A DNA stretch of 64,000 nt from Streptomyces cellulosae (GCF_000721105.1 NZ_JOEV01000018.1:1-64000); one strand, 5' to 3'; counted from the first letter of the stretch, positions 9,776 to 20,796 are shown. The notes: generated by a model not told the origin, from the sequence alone. Made by a program: numbers and translations.

Positions 9776-10522
9776 TTGTACAGCATCATCGTGGTACCTC
9801 CGCCGACCACGGAGGCCGAACCCGCCCGCACGAGGCGGCAGCTCGCGCCCGGCGAGCGGCTGACCTTCGGCCGTTCCGAACGCGACAACGACCTGATCGT
9901 TCCCCATGACGGGGTCTCCCGCAGAGCGGGCGCGATCAGCGCACAGGGCGCCTTCTGGACCCTGAGCAACCTCTGCGCCCACCAGACGTACGTGGTGGAG
10001 AACCCGGAGGGCGCCGGCGAGCACATCAAGGTCGGGCCGGGACGGCTGGACGCGCCGGTGCCGTTCGAGTTCTCGCGGATCGTGCTGCCCGCCGCGGGTG
10101 ACCTGCTGGCGATCGACGTGTGGGCGCCGCGCCACGACTATCTGCGCGCCGAGGGGGACCTCGACGGCGACACCACCGCGCCCGCCTTCTCCGTCGACCG
10201 CAGCAAACGCTACTTCGCGGTCCTCGCCGCACTGTGCGAGCCACGGCTGCGCGGTGCACCGCACGCCCCGCTGCCCACGGTCGACCAGGTCGTGGACCGG
10301 CTGCGCCCCAACTGGCCGGCGGCGTCCCGGACCTCCGTCCAGTGGAACATCGACTACCTGGCCGTCAAGCTGCGCCTCAAGCCCGGCCCGCAGAGCGCGG
10401 AGCCGGGCGCCCGGCTCAACGGCAAGAAGGAGTCCCTGGTGTCCCTGGCACTCCGCTTCGACCTGGTACGCGAGGACGATCTCAGCGTCCTGACGGCGGT
10501 GGCCCCCCGGAGGCCACGGTGA
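9776..10522 (+). CDS. FHA-domain protein paired with a Ser/Thr kinase
   Basis: A 248-aa protein from a TTG preceded by GGGGAG. Residues 20-75 fit an FHA phosphothreonine-binding fold: the FGRSERDNDLIVPHDGVSRR segment has the family's Gly-Arg, Asn-Asp and Ser-Arg residues. The C-terminal 110 residues (around 140-248) look like a small helical, DNA-binding-like domain with a segment similar to those that follow FHA domains in actinobacterial regulators. Its stop codon overlaps the start of the kinase gene (GTGA). The pair is therefore translationally coupled, and this protein is probably the kinase's docking partner or substrate. Confidence 0.85.
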   Translation: MYSIIVVPPPTTEAEPARTRRQLAPGERLTFGRSERDNDLIVPHDGVSRRAGAISAQGAFWTLSNLCAHQTYVVENPEGAGEHIKVGPGRLDAPVPFEFSRIVLPAAGDLLAIDVWAPRHDYLRAEGDLDGDTTAPAFSVDRSKRYFAVLAALCEPRLRGAPHAPLPTVDQVVDRLRPNWPAASRTSVQWNIDYLAVKLRLKPGPQSAEPGARLNGKKESLVSLALRFDLVREDDLSVLTAVAPRRPR

Positions 10523-12138
10523 CCGAGCCGTACGCCGTGCCGGTGCCCCGGGGGTACCGGGTCGGCGCCTGGGAGGTGCGCGAGCCGATCGCGACCGGCG
10601 CGTTCGGAAGCGTGTACGAGGCCCGGCGCACGGAGGACGCGGGGGACCCAGGGGGCGGGGAGGGTGCAGAAGGTACGACGGCCACGCGGGAGTTACCGGG
10701 CACGGCTGCCCTGAAGTTCCTGCCCACCGGCACCGGCACCCCCAGACAACTGACCCACCTGCACGAACTCATCGAGCGCGAGGTCGAGTTGCTGCGCCGG
10801 CTCAGCCGCCCGCGCCTGATCCGGATGTACGACACCCTCACCGTCGACGACCCCGAGCGACCCGCTCTCGACGGTGCCACGGTCCTCGTACTGGAGAAGG
10901 CGGAACGCTCGCTGTCCGCCCTGCTCGCCGCCTCGCCCCGGCCCGCCGCCGGGCCCGCGCTGCTCGCGCAGATCTGCGAGGGGCTGGCCCAGCTGCACCG
11001 GGCGGGCTGGGTGCACGGAGACCTGAAACCGGCCAACGTGCTGCTGATGAAGGACGGTTCGGCGCGGCTGGCCGACTTCAACATGGCCGCGGAGCTGGAG
11101 GGCACGCACGCGTACACCCCGGCGTTCTCCACGCCCGACTACACCCCGCCGGAACTGCTCTGGTCGGAGATCGGCGAACGTGGGCGCCGGATCCGCCCGT
11201 CCGCCGATGTCTGGGCCTTCGGTGTCCTCGCGCATCTCGTCCTCACCGCCTCCTTCCCGCTGCCCGGCGGCACCCCGACGGCCCGCCGCGACGCGGCCGC
11301 CGCGTACGCCCGCGGCACCGACGAACTGCGGCTGTCGCCCGAACTGCCGGACGCGTGGCGGCAGATCCTGCAGGACTGCCTCACCCGCACGCACGCGGAC
11401 CGCATCACCACCGAGACCCTGCTGCGCCGGGTCGAGGCCGCCGCGGGCACCGGCCGCTCGCCCCGGCCGCTCCGGCTCGCACGCCGTACGGCCGTCCTGT
11501 CCGCCGTGACCGCCACGGTCGCGGTGGCCGCGCTCGGCTACGGCGTCTCCCTCTGGTCGGACACCGGCGGCAAGGCCGACGCCGGTGCCGCCGGCAAAGG
11601 CGGAGGGAAGGTCTCCGCCGCCAGCAGCGCCCAGAACGTCACGTCCGCCGGTTACGGGGCAACGGAACTCCGCACGGACAAGGGCATCCCGGTGAAGTAC
11701 CGCAAACTGATCGTGGATTCGGCCCACAACTGCGCTCAGCCTGAGGTCACCCCCGCCCTCATCGCCGCGATGCTCAAGGCGGAGAGCAACTTCGACCCGG
11801 ATCTCTCCGACCCGGCCAACGGCGAGTACGGCATCGCCCGCTGGACCCCGACCATCCTGCGCTGGTGGGTCCGCAGCGACGGTGTCCCCGCGGAGGAGAC
11901 GCCCCGTCCTCCCCTCACCCCCGAACTGTCCATTCCCGCCGTCAGCCGCTACCTCTGCGGCATCGAGCCGCTGCTGAAGTCCCACCTGCCGGGCGACCGA
12001 CGGGTGCTGCTCGCCGCCTCGTACCGGACGTCCTACAAGAAGGTGAACGCCGCGAACGGCGCTCCCCCGAAGGCTCGCGCCTACGCCGCCCGCGTCGCTC
12101 ACTACCTCAAGGAGTACACGCCCCCCGGCAAGAAGTGA
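10519..12138 (+). CDS. Membrane Ser/Thr kinase fused to an extracellular lytic-transglycosylase-like domain
   Basis: A 539-aa protein starting at the GTG that overlaps the FHA stop. Residues about 15-305 are an Hanks-type kinase domain with a glycine loop (IATGAFGSVYEA), catalytic loop HGDLKPANVLL and PPEL in place of APE. Two deviations stand out: the usual HRD arginine is Gly (a non-RD kinase), and the magnesium motif DFG is DFN. One transmembrane helix lies near 325-345. The outside part (around 395-535) resembles a soluble lytic transglycosylase fold, with AMLKAESNFDP containing a Glu at the catalytic place and GEYGIARW. Instead of PASTA repeats, this kinase seems to use a lysozyme-like domain to contact peptidoglycan. 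Whether that domain cuts or only binds is open. Confidence 0.9.
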   Translation: MTEPYAVPVPRGYRVGAWEVREPIATGAFGSVYEARRTEDAGDPGGGEGAEGTTATRELPGTAALKFLPTGTGTPRQLTHLHELIEREVELLRRLSRPRLIRMYDTLTVDDPERPALDGATVLVLEKAERSLSALLAASPRPAAGPALLAQICEGLAQLHRAGWVHGDLKPANVLLMKDGSARLADFNMAAELEGTHAYTPAFSTPDYTPPELLWSEIGERGRRIRPSADVWAFGVLAHLVLTASFPLPGGTPTARRDAAAAYARGTDELRLSPELPDAWRQILQDCLTRTHADRITTETLLRRVEAAAGTGRSPRPLRLARRTAVLSAVTATVAVAALGYGVSLWSDTGGKADAGAAGKGGGKVSAASSAQNVTSAGYGATELRTDKGIPVKYRKLIVDSAHNCAQPEVTPALIAAMLKAESNFDPDLSDPANGEYGIARWTPTILRWWVRSDGVPAEETPRPPLTPELSIPAVSRYLCGIEPLLKSHLPGDRRVLLAASYRTSYKKVNAANGAPPKARAYAARVAHYLKEYTPPGKK

Positions 12139-12193
12139 CCCTGAGACTTCCGAGGTACGCCGCCGGCCCCACCGATGGCAGCCTGGTCCCCCG

Positions 12194-12233
12194 GGCGGCC
12201 TCCGACTCACTCGGGGGAGAGCCGGAGGCCGCC
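12194..12233. terminator. Terminator between convergent kinase and purH genes
   Basis: An 11-bp perfect stem, GGCGGCCTCCG with CGGAGGCCGCC, and an 18-nt loop in the 152-bp gap between convergent genes. It could serve both. Confidence 0.7.
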
Positions 12234-12290
12234 GCACGTTCCGGGCCGTCCGCGGCTCGGCCGCCCCTGTGCCGCGGACACACCCGCCGC

Positions 12291-13859
12291 CTAGTGGAAG
12301 AAGTGCCGCGTCCCCGTGAAGTACATGGTGACGCCGGCCTTCTTCGCGGCCTCGACGACCAGTTCGTCGCGGACCGAACCGCCGGGCTGGACCACGGCCT
12401 TCACGCCGGCCTCGACGAGGATCTCCAGGCCGTCCGGGAAGGGGAAGAACGCGTCAGAGGCGGCGTACGACCCCTGCGCGCGCTCGGCGCCCGCCCGCTC
12501 CACGGCGAGCTTCGCCGAGTCGACGCGGTTGACCTGCCCCATGCCGACGCCGACCGAGGCGCCGTCCTTGGCGAGGAGGATCGCGTTGGACTTCACGGCA
12601 CGGCAGGCCTTCCAGGCGAAGGCGAGGTCCGTCAGCTCGTCGGGGCTCAGCGCCTCGCCGGTCGCCAGGGTCCAGTGGGCCGGGTCGTCGCCCTCGGCCT
12701 GGAGACGGTCGGCGACCTGGAGGAGGGCGCCGCCGTCGATCGGCTTGACGTCGACGGGGTGCGCCGGGCCGTCGGCGCAGCGCAGCACGCGGATGTTCTT
12801 CTTCCTGGCGAGGGCCTCCAGCGCGCCGTCCTCGTAGCCGGGCGCGACGATGACCTCGGTGAAGATCTCGGCGACCTGCTCGGCCATCTCCTTGCTGACC
12901 GGCCGGTTGACGGCGATCACGCCGCCGAACGCGGACAGCGGGTCGCAGGCGTGCGCCTTGCGGTGCGCCTCGGCCACGTCGGCGCCGATCGCGATGCCGC
13001 ACGGGTTGGCGTGCTTGATGATCGCGACACACGGCTCGGCGTGGTCGTACGCGGCACGACGGGCGGCGTCCGTGTCCGCGTAGTTGTTGTACGACATCTC
13101 CTTGCCGTGCAGCTGCTCGGCCTCCGCCAGGCCGCCCGTGCCCGCGGTGTACAGGGCGGCGGGCTGGTGCGGGTTCTCGCCGTAGCGCAGGGTGTGCGCG
13201 CGCTCCAGGCTGGTGGCGAGGAAGGAGGGGAACTGCGAGTCGTCGGCGGGCGCGTAGACGGAGGCGAACCAGGAGGAGACCGCGATGTCGTACTCGGCGG
13301 TGTGCCGGAACGCCTCGGCGGCCAGCCGCTTGCGGGTGCCGAGATCGAAGCCGCCGTCCTGGACCGCGGCGAGGACGTCGCCGTAGCGGGCGGGGCTGGT
13401 GACGACCGCGACCGACGGGTGGTTCTTGGCGGCGGCGCGCACCATGGACGGCCCGCCGATGTCGATCTGCTCCACGCACTCGTCCGGCGAGGCGCCGGAG
13501 GCGACGGTCTCGCGGAACGGGTAGAGGTTGACGACCACGAGGTCGAAGGGCTCCACGCCCAGTTCCTGCAGCTGCTGCCGGTGGTCCTCGAGCCGCAGGT
13601 CGGCGAGGATGCCTGCGTGCACCTTGGGGTGCAGGGTCTTGACGCGGCCGTCCAGGCACTCGGGGAACCCGGTGAGGTCCTCGACCTTGGTGACGGGGAC
13701 GCCGGCGGAGGCGATCTTCGCGGCCGTGGACCCGGTGGAGACGAGCTCCACGCCCGCCGCGTGCAGCCCGCGCGCGAGGTCTTCCAGTCCGGTCTTGTCG
13801 TAGACGCTGACGAGCGCGCGACGGATGGCCCGCTTGTTGCTCTCGGCGGTGGCGGTCAC
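12291..13859 (-). CDS. purH: AICAR transformylase / IMP cyclohydrolase
   Basis: A 522-aa bifunctional PurH catalysing the last two steps of IMP synthesis: formylation of AICAR with 10-formyl-THF, then ring closure. The N-terminal MGS-like cyclohydrolase domain (residues 1-200, with [15 protein letters not shown] and [19 protein letters not shown]) and the C-terminal transformylase domain are complete. The [11 protein letters not shown] segment carries the active-site Lys-His pair, and [11 protein letters not shown] is conserved. Its GTG start overlaps the purN stop by four bases, so purN-purH form a coupled operon. The assignment is secure. Confidence 0.98.
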   Translation of the reverse strand: MTATAESNKRAIRRALVSVYDKTGLEDLARGLHAAGVELVSTGSTAAKIASAGVPVTKVEDLTGFPECLDGRVKTLHPKVHAGILADLRLEDHRQQLQELGVEPFDLVVVNLYPFRETVASGASPDECVEQIDIGGPSMVRAAAKNHPSVAVVTSPARYGDVLAAVQDGGFDLGTRKRLAAEAFRHTAEYDIAVSSWFASVYAPADDSQFPSFLATSLERAHTLRYGENPHQPAALYTAGTGGLAEAEQLHGKEMSYNNYADTDAARRAAYDHAEPCVAIIKHANPCGIAIGADVAEAHRKAHACDPLSAFGGVIAVNRPVSKEMAEQVAEIFTEVIVAPGYEDGALEALARKKNIRVLRCADGPAHPVDVKPIDGGALLQVADRLQAEGDDPAHWTLATGEALSPDELTDLAFAWKACRAVKSNAILLAKDGASVGVGMGQVNRVDSAKLAVERAGAERAQGSYAASDAFFPFPDGLEILVEAGVKAVVQPGGSVRDELVVEAAKKAGVTMYFTGTRHFFH

Positions 13860-14485
13860 TGGATAACTACCTTTCGTCCCTCAATGCGGTAGCCGTTGCG
13901 GGCGAGGCGCCCCACGACCTCGACGAGCAGCCTTCGCTCGACTTCCTTGATGCGCTCGTGCAGAGCGCTCTCGTCGTCCTCGTCCCGGATCTCGACCACG
14001 CCCTGGGCGATGATCGGGCCGGTGTCGACGCCGTCGTCGACGAAGTGGACGGTGCAGCCGGTGACTCGGGCGCCGTACGCGAGCGCGTCACGGACGCCAT
14101 GGGCGCCGGGAAAACTGGGCAGCAGCGCGGGGTGGGTGTTGACGAACCGCCCGCCGAAGCGGGCCAGGAACTCCCTGCCCACGATCTTCATGAACCCGGC
14201 GGAGACCACGAGGTCGGGCTCGTGCGCGGTGGTCGCCTCGGCGAGGGCGGCGTCCCACTCCTCGCGCGTCCCGTAGTCCTTGACCTTCCGCACGAAGGTG
14301 GGGATCCCGGCGCGCTCGGCCCGTGCGAGCCCTTCGATGCCCTCGCGGTCGGCGCCCACGGCCACGATCTCGGCGCCGTACGCCTCGACGCCGACGGTCT
14401 CGATGGTGTCGAGCAGCGCCTGGAGGTTCGTACCGGATCCGGAGACCAGTACGACAAGGCGCTTGGCCACAGGCTTGGCGGCCAC
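13856..14485 (-). CDS. purN: Phosphoribosylglycinamide formyltransferase
   Basis: A 209-aa GAR transformylase using 10-formyl-THF in the third step of purine synthesis. The phosphate-binding [12 protein letters not shown], the catalytic Asn-His in [16 protein letters not shown] and the Asp in [13 protein letters not shown] are all visible. I chose the GTG reading [10 protein letters not shown] because a GAAAGGG ribosome site precedes it and the length then matches the family. The longer in-frame start adds 46 non-conserved residues. It is the first gene of the purN-purH operon. Confidence 0.97.
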   Translation of the reverse strand: MAAKPVAKRLVVLVSGSGTNLQALLDTIETVGVEAYGAEIVAVGADREGIEGLARAERAGIPTFVRKVKDYGTREEWDAALAEATTAHEPDLVVSAGFMKIVGREFLARFGGRFVNTHPALLPSFPGAHGVRDALAYGARVTGCTVHFVDDGVDTGPIIAQGVVEIRDEDDESALHERIKEVERRLLVEVVGRLARNGYRIEGRKVVIQ

Positions 14486-14753
14486 GGCGGGGGCCCTTTC
14501 TCGGGGGTGCGTCGGTGCGGGCGGCCTGTGCATTCCTACGAATGCTTCGCGCCCCCGGATACGGGGAAGCCTACGAAGCGGCCGACCGTCAGCAACGATA
14601 CCGGCACACCGGACGGCCCCCATGGGACGGGGGCGGGGCCGGACGGTAGCGTCTGGGAGGAGCGGGCCCGGGAACGCGGGTGTGGTGTGGTGCGTTCTAC
14701 CGGTGACAGCTCCCGCCAGACAGCCGTACCACCTACGGGAAGACGCTCACTTG

Positions 14754-15662
14754 ATGCCGGACCGCAGTCTGCGACTCCTCACGCTCCCCCCGCAGTCACC
14801 GCAGGGAGGGGAGCGCATCGGCGTGCTGCTGCGAGAGCGCCCGGCCTCTCCCCCGGACACGACGGGCACCACGGGAACGCCGTCGGGCGGGGGCACGGGT
14901 GATGACGGCCGGGATGGCGGGTCGTCGCACGGTGAGCAGGGTGAGGGCGGCAGCGGCGGCGGGCGCACACCTCAGGACGACAGGCGCGAGGGACGCGAGC
15001 GGGGCGGCGAGCGCGGCGACAACCCCTTCGCCCCGCCTCCGGAGGGCATGCCGGACCGTCCCTGGCAACCGCGCCGTCCGGCGGGCGGCGAGGGAGCCGA
15101 CGGCGGCCGGCCCGACCAAGACGCCGGCGGCGGTTCGCCTTGGGGCAACCAGTGGAGCGACCGGCAGCCCGGCCGCTCCCCCGGCGGTTTCGGCGACCGT
15201 CCGGGCGCCCCGAGCAACGGCCCCGAGGGACCGGGGAACTCCGGCTCCGGCACGAACATGCGGTGGGATCCGACGGACCCGGCCCAGCGCCGCGCACGGT
15301 ACTCCCTGCTGAGCGGTATGTGGGCCTTCTTCTTCGTCCTCTTCGGCTGGCCGTCCGCGGCCCTGCTGCTCGGCGCGCTGGCCATGTACTGGAGCATCAG
15401 CGCCCTGCGTGCCAAGCCCCGCACCCCCGACCCCGACGCCCCGGCCCCCGCCCAGACCGCCCGCCCCCAGACCACCGCCGCCGTGAGCGGCCTGGTCACC
15501 GCGTCCCTGGCCATCGCCCTGGTCGCCGCGGGCTTCACCGCCAAGCTGGTCTACAGCGACTACTACACCTGCGCGAACGACGCCCCGACCAACCAGGCCC
15601 GCCAGTCCTGCACGGACCTTCTGCCGAAGGACCTCCGGGGATTGCTGGGCACCGGCAGCTGA
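14754..15662 (+). CDS. Hypothetical integral membrane protein with disordered N-terminus
   Basis: A 302-aa protein from ATG (a TTG one codon earlier is possible), with GGGAAG upstream. The first 170 residues are low-complexity Gly/Pro/Arg/Asp sequence. Residues 185-225 hold two close membrane helices ([19 protein letters not shown]), a third helix lies near 245-265, and a short outside tail has two cysteines (YYTCANDAP and QSCTDLL) that may form a disulfide. It lies divergent to purN and convergent with the DUF6350 gene. It matches no enzyme I know. Confidence 0.85.
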   Translation: MPDRSLRLLTLPPQSPQGGERIGVLLRERPASPPDTTGTTGTPSGGGTGDDGRDGGSSHGEQGEGGSGGGRTPQDDRREGRERGGERGDNPFAPPPEGMPDRPWQPRRPAGGEGADGGRPDQDAGGGSPWGNQWSDRQPGRSPGGFGDRPGAPSNGPEGPGNSGSGTNMRWDPTDPAQRRARYSLLSGMWAFFFVLFGWPSAALLLGALAMYWSISALRAKPRTPDPDAPAPAQTARPQTTAAVSGLVTASLAIALVAAGFTAKLVYSDYYTCANDAPTNQARQSCTDLLPKDLRGLLGTGS

Positions 15663-15663
15663 C

Positions 15664-15697
15664 GGGGAGCGGTCACTCCCTCACATACTCGCTCCCC
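15664..15697. terminator. Short hairpin between convergent genes
   Basis: An 8-bp stem, GGGGAGCG with CGCTCCCC, and an 18-nt loop fill the 36-bp gap between two convergent genes. It is a plausible bidirectional terminator. Confidence 0.5.
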
Positions 15698-15698
15698 C

Positions 15699-17228
15699 TC
15701 AGTCTGTGCGAGCGGTCGGACCTGCCGGCGGCTCCACCGGCAGGAAGTCGTACGGTTCGTCGTCGACGTCGTCCACGTAGGACATGTAAGGCACGTAGGG
15801 CACGTAACGCTCGTCAGGCGCGGAGAGTGCGGCCCTCTCCGTATCACCCACCGCCCTCGCCCCCACCCGCGGCTTGCCGGCCGCCGCCGTCACCCCGCCT
15901 TCCGCGCTCACCGACCACTCCCGGCATCGCCACGCCCGCGCCCCCAACGCCGCCGGGACCCCCACCCCCGCCGTCCACACCAGCGCCGCAGCCCCCGCCT
16001 GCCACCACACCGGCCCGAAGCGGGCCAGCGCGGACACCCCGAGCGGCCCTCCCGACGACCCCGCCAGCACCGCCACCAGCCCCGCGCACAGCACGGCGGC
16101 CATCCCGGCGATCACCGCAGTCCGCCCGCACGACCACGCCCTGGCCAGGGACGCCGAAGCCTCTCGCCCCGTGAACCACCCCACCATCAGTCCCGCCGCC
16201 GTCGGCACCAGTCCCGCCGCCCAGTTGAGGCCCTCCCCCGCCCCCGCGTCCGGCACCGCCGCCAGCAGCGGAAACGGCGGCAACAGCGGCGTCGGCGCCG
16301 AAGCCAGGGGGGTCACCGCATGCCCGACGCCGAGCGTGAACCCCGGTCCCAGCCCGTACGCCGCCGCCCACACCACCGCGTTGGGCACCAGCGCGAGACA
16401 CAGCAGCAGCACCGCCACCCGCCCCGACGCCCCCTCCGTCAACTGGAGGAACGACGCCCGCGTCGCCCCGCCGTGCCACACCAGCGAGACCGCCAGCAGG
16501 AGCGCCCCGCCCCCGACCAGGACCGCTGTCCCGGCCCCGGCCGCCCGCGCGGCGACACCGAGACGCTTGCGCGCGCCCGCCCCGGGGACGAGCCGTCGTA
16601 CCCGCGCCGGCCACTTGATCAGCACTCGGTCCACCGCCGGGCGCGGGCGGCCGTACGCCGTCCAGACCCCCGCCCCGGCCGCGCCCGCCACCGTCACCGG
16701 CAGGCAGACCCCCGTCCACCCCCACGCGGGCCGCAGTACGCCGCCCGAGGCGTACAGCGCGACGGCCGCCCCGACGGCGAGGTAGCCGAGGACGACCCCC
16801 GTCCAGGCCGTCCACGCCGGTACCGGCGGCGGCCCCTCGACTCCCCCGGCCTCCTGCGCGCCGCCTGCGTCCACCGCGTCCCGCGCCGCCCGGTGCACCA
16901 GCCAGACCGGCGGCATGAGCAGCAGCAGCGGGATGACACCCACGGGCGCGGGGACGCCGGAGAGCGTGTCGGTGCGGACCAGTTCCGCGCCGTGCGCCAG
17001 CAGCCACAGCGCCGCGGCGACATGCAGCGCGCCACCGGGCCCGCTGTCGGGATACGGCGAGCTGATCCACAGCGCCATGACGAGGACGGTGAACGAGCCC
17101 AGCCCCAGCCCCGCGGCGAAGGCGCCGCCCAGCAGGCCGGCGCCCAGTCCGGGTGATCGGTCACGCATCCGGGCGGGCAGGGACGACAACAGCGGTCGGC
17201 GAGCGGTCATCTGGGTCACGCCCGTCAT
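15699..17228 (-). CDS. DUF6350 polytopic membrane protein
   Basis: A 509-aa protein with at least ten hydrophobic segments spread over nearly its whole length and an acidic, Tyr/Asp-rich C-terminal tail of about 60 residues. It matches the DUF6350 family, conserved next to purN and purH in Streptomyces and sometimes annotated as PerM-like. The start is uncertain: ATG at the 5' limit, a GTG three codons in, or an ATG six codons in, because the GGGAG site is unusually close to the first. The neighbourhood suggests co-inheritance with purine genes rather than function. Biochemical role unknown. Confidence 0.85.
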   Translation of the reverse strand: MTGVTQMTARRPLLSSLPARMRDRSPGLGAGLLGGAFAAGLGLGSFTVLVMALWISSPYPDSGPGGALHVAAALWLLAHGAELVRTDTLSGVPAPVGVIPLLLLMPPVWLVHRAARDAVDAGGAQEAGGVEGPPPVPAWTAWTGVVLGYLAVGAAVALYASGGVLRPAWGWTGVCLPVTVAGAAGAGVWTAYGRPRPAVDRVLIKWPARVRRLVPGAGARKRLGVAARAAGAGTAVLVGGGALLLAVSLVWHGGATRASFLQLTEGASGRVAVLLLCLALVPNAVVWAAAYGLGPGFTLGVGHAVTPLASAPTPLLPPFPLLAAVPDAGAGEGLNWAAGLVPTAAGLMVGWFTGREASASLARAWSCGRTAVIAGMAAVLCAGLVAVLAGSSGGPLGVSALARFGPVWWQAGAAALVWTAGVGVPAALGARAWRCREWSVSAEGGVTAAAGKPRVGARAVGDTERAALSAPDERYVPYVPYMSYVDDVDDEPYDFLPVEPPAGPTARTD

Positions 17229-17324
17229 GCTCCCAACGACACGCGCTTTCTTGCCGTAACAGGCGAACCACCGATGTGTCGCCCAATATACGTTTATGTA
17301 CTTTTTCGCGCGAAGGGACGCCCG

Positions 17325-18263
17325 GTGACGCAGAGCCCTGCCACTCCGCTTCCCCCGCCCAAGAAGCGCCGACGGCTGCGCGAATCACGGTCGTTGACAC
17401 AGGCTCAGGTCGCGGCACGGGTGGGCGTCGCCCGCGAGACGGTACATGCCTGGGAGGGCGGCGCTGCCCTGACACCCGCTCAGGCCTTCGACGCGCTGTA
17501 CGCGTACTGCGCGCCCGCCCTCGTCCGACAGGCCTACCTGCTCACCGGGCGGCGTGAGCTCGCGCGCGAGTCGGTGGAGCGGGCCTTCCAACTGGCCTGG
17601 CAGCGCTGGCCGGAGGTGGCTCGCGACCGGGATCCGGCAGGCTGGGTTCGGGCGACGACGTACGAGTACGCGCTCTCCCCCTGGCACCGCTTCCGCCGCC
17701 GCCACCGGCAGCCCGAGCCACCCCCCGCCGACGCCTCCGCCCGCGCCCTGCTCGACGTACTCCTCGAACTCCCGCCGCCGTACCGCCGCACCCTCGTCCT
17801 CTACGACGGTGTCGGCCTCGATCTGCCGGAGACGGCGGCGGAGACGGAGGCGAGCACCCCGGCGACGGCGAACCGGCTGCTGCACGCACGCGAGGCGATC
17901 GCCGCGCGGCTGCCGGCGCTGGCGGATCCGGAGGAGCTGCACTGGCGGCTGGCCGATCTGGCGTCCACGGAACGGCTGGGCGCCGCGCGGCCGACGGCCG
18001 TGCGCACGGGCGGCGAACGGCGGACCCGCTTGTGGACCCGTGCCGCCATCGCGTCCACGGTCGCCCTGATGGCCACGACGGCCCTGACCCTGCGGACGGT
18101 CCCCACGCACTACGAGCCACCGGTCCCCCGGGGGGAGGCGGTGCGGGGCGTGCCGCCGAGGGTGGCGCCGGGACCGTTGTCGCAGGGGGAGCTGGAACTC
18201 CGCGAGCGACTGCGGAAGGCAACGGCGAGCGGCCCCGCGAAACTGAGGCCGGCACCACGCTGA
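17325..18263 (+). CDS. XRE-type HTH fused to a sigma-factor-like region, with membrane anchor
   Basis: A 312-aa protein starting at the GTG behind AAGGGA, in an AT-rich 5' patch unlike its surroundings. Residues 15-60 form an XRE-type HTH ([24 protein letters not shown]). Residues 60-125 resemble region 2 of ECF sigma factors ([21 protein letters not shown] then [13 protein letters not shown]). Residues 140-190 resemble a weakened region 4 ([26 protein letters not shown]). One membrane helix lies near 235-255, with an outside tail. Such proteins are often annotated as sigma-70-like, but the membrane tether and extra HTH make ordinary sigma function doubtful. It is divergent to the DUF6350 gene. 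Confidence 0.83.
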   Translation: MTQSPATPLPPPKKRRRLRESRSLTQAQVAARVGVARETVHAWEGGAALTPAQAFDALYAYCAPALVRQAYLLTGRRELARESVERAFQLAWQRWPEVARDRDPAGWVRATTYEYALSPWHRFRRRHRQPEPPPADASARALLDVLLELPPPYRRTLVLYDGVGLDLPETAAETEASTPATANRLLHAREAIAARLPALADPEELHWRLADLASTERLGAARPTAVRTGGERRTRLWTRAAIASTVALMATTALTLRTVPTHYEPPVPRGEAVRGVPPRVAPGPLSQGELELRERLRKATASGPAKLRPAPR

Positions 18264-18317
18264 GCACGGCGGTGTCACGTTGGGCTCCGCGGGATCACGC
18301 GGGGCAAAGAGGGGGGC

Positions 18318-18390
18318 CACCCGACGCACACGGAGCAGTGCGGAGCACCCGACGCACGCGGAGCACTGCGGAGCACCCGACGCACGCGGA
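18318..18390. repeat. 28-bp tandem repeat
   Basis: Two full copies and one partial copy of a 28-bp unit (CACCCGACGCACRCGGAGCA then STGCGGAG) start at 18318, 18346 and 18374. They run directly into the sucD terminator hairpin. Confidence 0.85.
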
Positions 18391-18426
18391 AGGGCCCGCA
18401 CCCCCGATGAGGGTGCGGGCCCTTCC
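18388..18426 (-). terminator. Terminator of the sucC-sucD operon
   Basis: A perfect 16-bp stem (18388-18403 with 18411-18426) with a 7-nt loop, 48 bp beyond the sucD stop codon. Confidence 0.85.
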
Positions 18427-18473
18427 GCTGGACGCTGGGTCAGCCGGACGCTGCGCTCAGGTGCCGAGAACGC

Positions 18474-19358
18474 TCAGCTGCCGAGAATGGCGCGCGCCAG
18501 CTTCGCCGTCTCGGTCGGCGTCTTGCCGACCTTGACGCCGGCGGCCTCGAGGGCCTCCTTCTTCGCGGCGGCCGTGCCGGAGGAGCCGGAGACGATGGCG
18601 CCGGCGTGGCCCATGGTCTTGCCCTCGGGCGCGGTGAAGCCCGCGACGTAGCCGACGACCGGCTTCTTCACGTTCTCCTTGATGAAGGCCGCGGCCCGCT
18701 CCTCGGCGTCGCCGCCGATCTCACCGATCATCACGATCAGGTCGGTGTCGGGGTCGGCCTCGAACGCGGCGAGCGCGTCGATGTGCGTCGTACCGATGAT
18801 CGGGTCACCGCCGATGCCGACGGCGGAGGAGAAGCCGATGTCCCGCAGCTCGTACATCATCTGGTACGTCAGCGTGCCGGACTTCGAGACCAGGCCGATG
18901 CGGCCCGGCTTGGTGATGTCGCCCGGGATGATGCCGGCGTTCGACTGGCCCGGGGTGATGAGACCGGGGCAGTTCGGGCCGATGATCCGGGTCTTGTTGC
19001 CCTGCGACACGGCGTACGCGTAGAACGCGGCCGAGTCGTGGACCGCGATGCCCTCGGTGATGACGACCGCGAGGGGGATCTCCGCGTCGATCGCCTCGAC
19101 GACGGCGGCCTTGGCGAAGGCCGGCGGCACGAAGAGGACGGACACGTTCGCGCCCGTCTTCTCGATCGCCTCGGCGACCGTGCCGAAGACCGGGATCTCG
19201 TTGCCGTCGATGTCGACGGACGTGCCCGCCTTGCGCGGGTTCACGCCACCGACGATGTTCGTGCCGTCGGCCAGCATGAGCTTGGTGTGCTTCATGCCCG
19301 TGGCACCGGTCATGCCCTGGACGATGACCTTGCTGTCCTTGTTGAGGAAGATAGCCAT
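18474..19358 (-). CDS. sucD: Succinyl-CoA ligase, alpha subunit
   Basis: A 294-aa SucD. With SucC it converts succinyl-CoA and NDP plus phosphate to succinate and NTP in the TCA cycle. The CoA-binding Rossmann part ([20 protein letters not shown] and GGVNPRKAG) and the active-site phosphohistidine in [11 protein letters not shown] are present. It lies 21 bp after sucC with a GAGGGA site before its ATG, a typical two-gene operon. The assignment is secure. Confidence 0.98.
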   Translation of the reverse strand: MAIFLNKDSKVIVQGMTGATGMKHTKLMLADGTNIVGGVNPRKAGTSVDIDGNEIPVFGTVAEAIEKTGANVSVLFVPPAFAKAAVVEAIDAEIPLAVVITEGIAVHDSAAFYAYAVSQGNKTRIIGPNCPGLITPGQSNAGIIPGDITKPGRIGLVSKSGTLTYQMMYELRDIGFSSAVGIGGDPIIGTTHIDALAAFEADPDTDLIVMIGEIGGDAEERAAAFIKENVKKPVVGYVAGFTAPEGKTMGHAGAIVSGSSGTAAAKKEALEAAGVKVGKTPTETAKLARAILGS

Positions 19359-19379
19359 GGCTGTATCTGTCCCTCTTCC

Positions 19380-20558
19380 TTACTTCGCAGCCGCGAGCTC
19401 GGCGGCCTTGTCGGCCGCGCCGTCCATGGTGTCCACGCGCTGCACCAGCGGGTGGTTGGCGTCGGAGAGGATCTTGCGACCCAGCTCGGCGTTGTTGCCG
19501 TCCAGCCGGACGACCAGCGGCTTGGTGACTTCCTCGCCCTTGGACTTGAGCAGCTCCAGGGCCTGGACGATGCCGTTGGCGACCTCGTCACAGGCGGTGA
19601 TGCCACCGAAGACGTTGACGAACACGGACTTGACGTCCGGGTCGCCCAGGATGATCTCCAGGCCGTTCGCCATCACCTGGGCGGACGCGCCGCCGCCGAT
19701 GTCGAGGAAGTTGGCGGGCTTGACGCCACCGTGCGCCTCACCGGCGTACGCGACGACGTCCAGGGTGCTCATGACGAGACCCGCGCCGTTGCCGATGATG
19801 CCGACCTCGCCGTCGAGCTTGACGTAGTTGAGGTTCTTCTCCTTGGCGGCGGCCTCGAGCGGGTTGGCCGCGTCCTTGTCCTGGAGGGCCTCGTGTCCCG
19901 GCTGACGGAACTCGGCGTTCTCGTCGAGGGAGACCTTGCCGTCCAGGGCGATGACGTCACCGGAGGCAACCTTGGCCAGCGGGTTGACCTCGACGAGGAG
20001 GGCGTCCTCCTCGATGAAGGTCTTCCACAGGGTGATCAGGACGTTCTCGACCTTGTCGGCGACCTCGGCCGGGAAGTTCGCGGCCTCGACGATCTGGCGG
20101 GCGACCTCGGGGGTCACGCCCACGTTGGCGTCGATCGGCGTCTTGGCGACGGCCTCGGGGCGGGTCTCCGCCACCTCCTCGATCTCCATGCCGCCCTCGA
20201 CGGACGCGATGGAGAGGAAGGTGCGGTTGGCACGGTCGAGGAGGAAGGAGACGTAGTACTCCTCCAGGATCTCCGGGGCCGTCTCGGCGATCATCACCTT
20301 GTGGACCGTGTGGCCCTTGATGTCCATGCCGAGGATGTCCGTCGCACGCGCGACGGCCTCGTCCGGGGTGGCGGCGAGCTTCACGCCACCGGCCTTGCCA
20401 CGGCCGCCGACCTTCACCTGGGCCTTGACGACGGACTTGCCACCGAGGCGCTCGGTGGCTGCGCGGGCCGCCTCAGGCGTGTCGATGACTTCACCGGCCA
20501 GCACCGGTACATCGTGCTTGGCGAAGAGGTCCCTCGCCTGGTACTCGAACAGGTCCAC
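19380..20558 (-). CDS. sucC: Succinyl-CoA ligase (ADP-forming), beta subunit
   Basis: A 392-aa SucC with the ATP-grasp fold. It begins [19 protein letters not shown] from a GTG preceded by GGGACGGAAG, and it has the [16 protein letters not shown] nucleotide-binding stretch, EVNPLA, and the C-terminal [16 protein letters not shown] loop. It forms a heterodimer or heterotetramer with SucD, encoded directly downstream. The residues are normal for the ADP- or GDP-using actinobacterial enzyme; the nucleotide preference cannot be read here. Confidence 0.98.
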   Translation of the reverse strand: MDLFEYQARDLFAKHDVPVLAGEVIDTPEAARAATERLGGKSVVKAQVKVGGRGKAGGVKLAATPDEAVARATDILGMDIKGHTVHKVMIAETAPEILEEYYVSFLLDRANRTFLSIASVEGGMEIEEVAETRPEAVAKTPIDANVGVTPEVARQIVEAANFPAEVADKVENVLITLWKTFIEEDALLVEVNPLAKVASGDVIALDGKVSLDENAEFRQPGHEALQDKDAANPLEAAAKEKNLNYVKLDGEVGIIGNGAGLVMSTLDVVAYAGEAHGGVKPANFLDIGGGASAQVMANGLEIILGDPDVKSVFVNVFGGITACDEVANGIVQALELLKSKGEEVTKPLVVRLDGNNAELGRKILSDANHPLVQRVDTMDGAADKAAELAAAK

Positions 20559-20796
20559 GCGCTTCCGTCCCTATCAGTGATCTCGCGGTTCGTTGTCTGC
20601 GTGGGCGTGCCGCGAGGGCAACGTGACGTCTTCCGTCTGTCAGTCACAAGGGAGGCGCACACGGTGTCCGAGCGCGCGGCATGTCCGTCTCGCAGGTTAT
20701 CTCTGCTTGCGGGAGGCCTCTAAATCGCGGGTCACACCTGAGCGGTGATACCTGTCACATGATGCCGGGATCACTGGCACCGCGTGCCGCGAAGGA

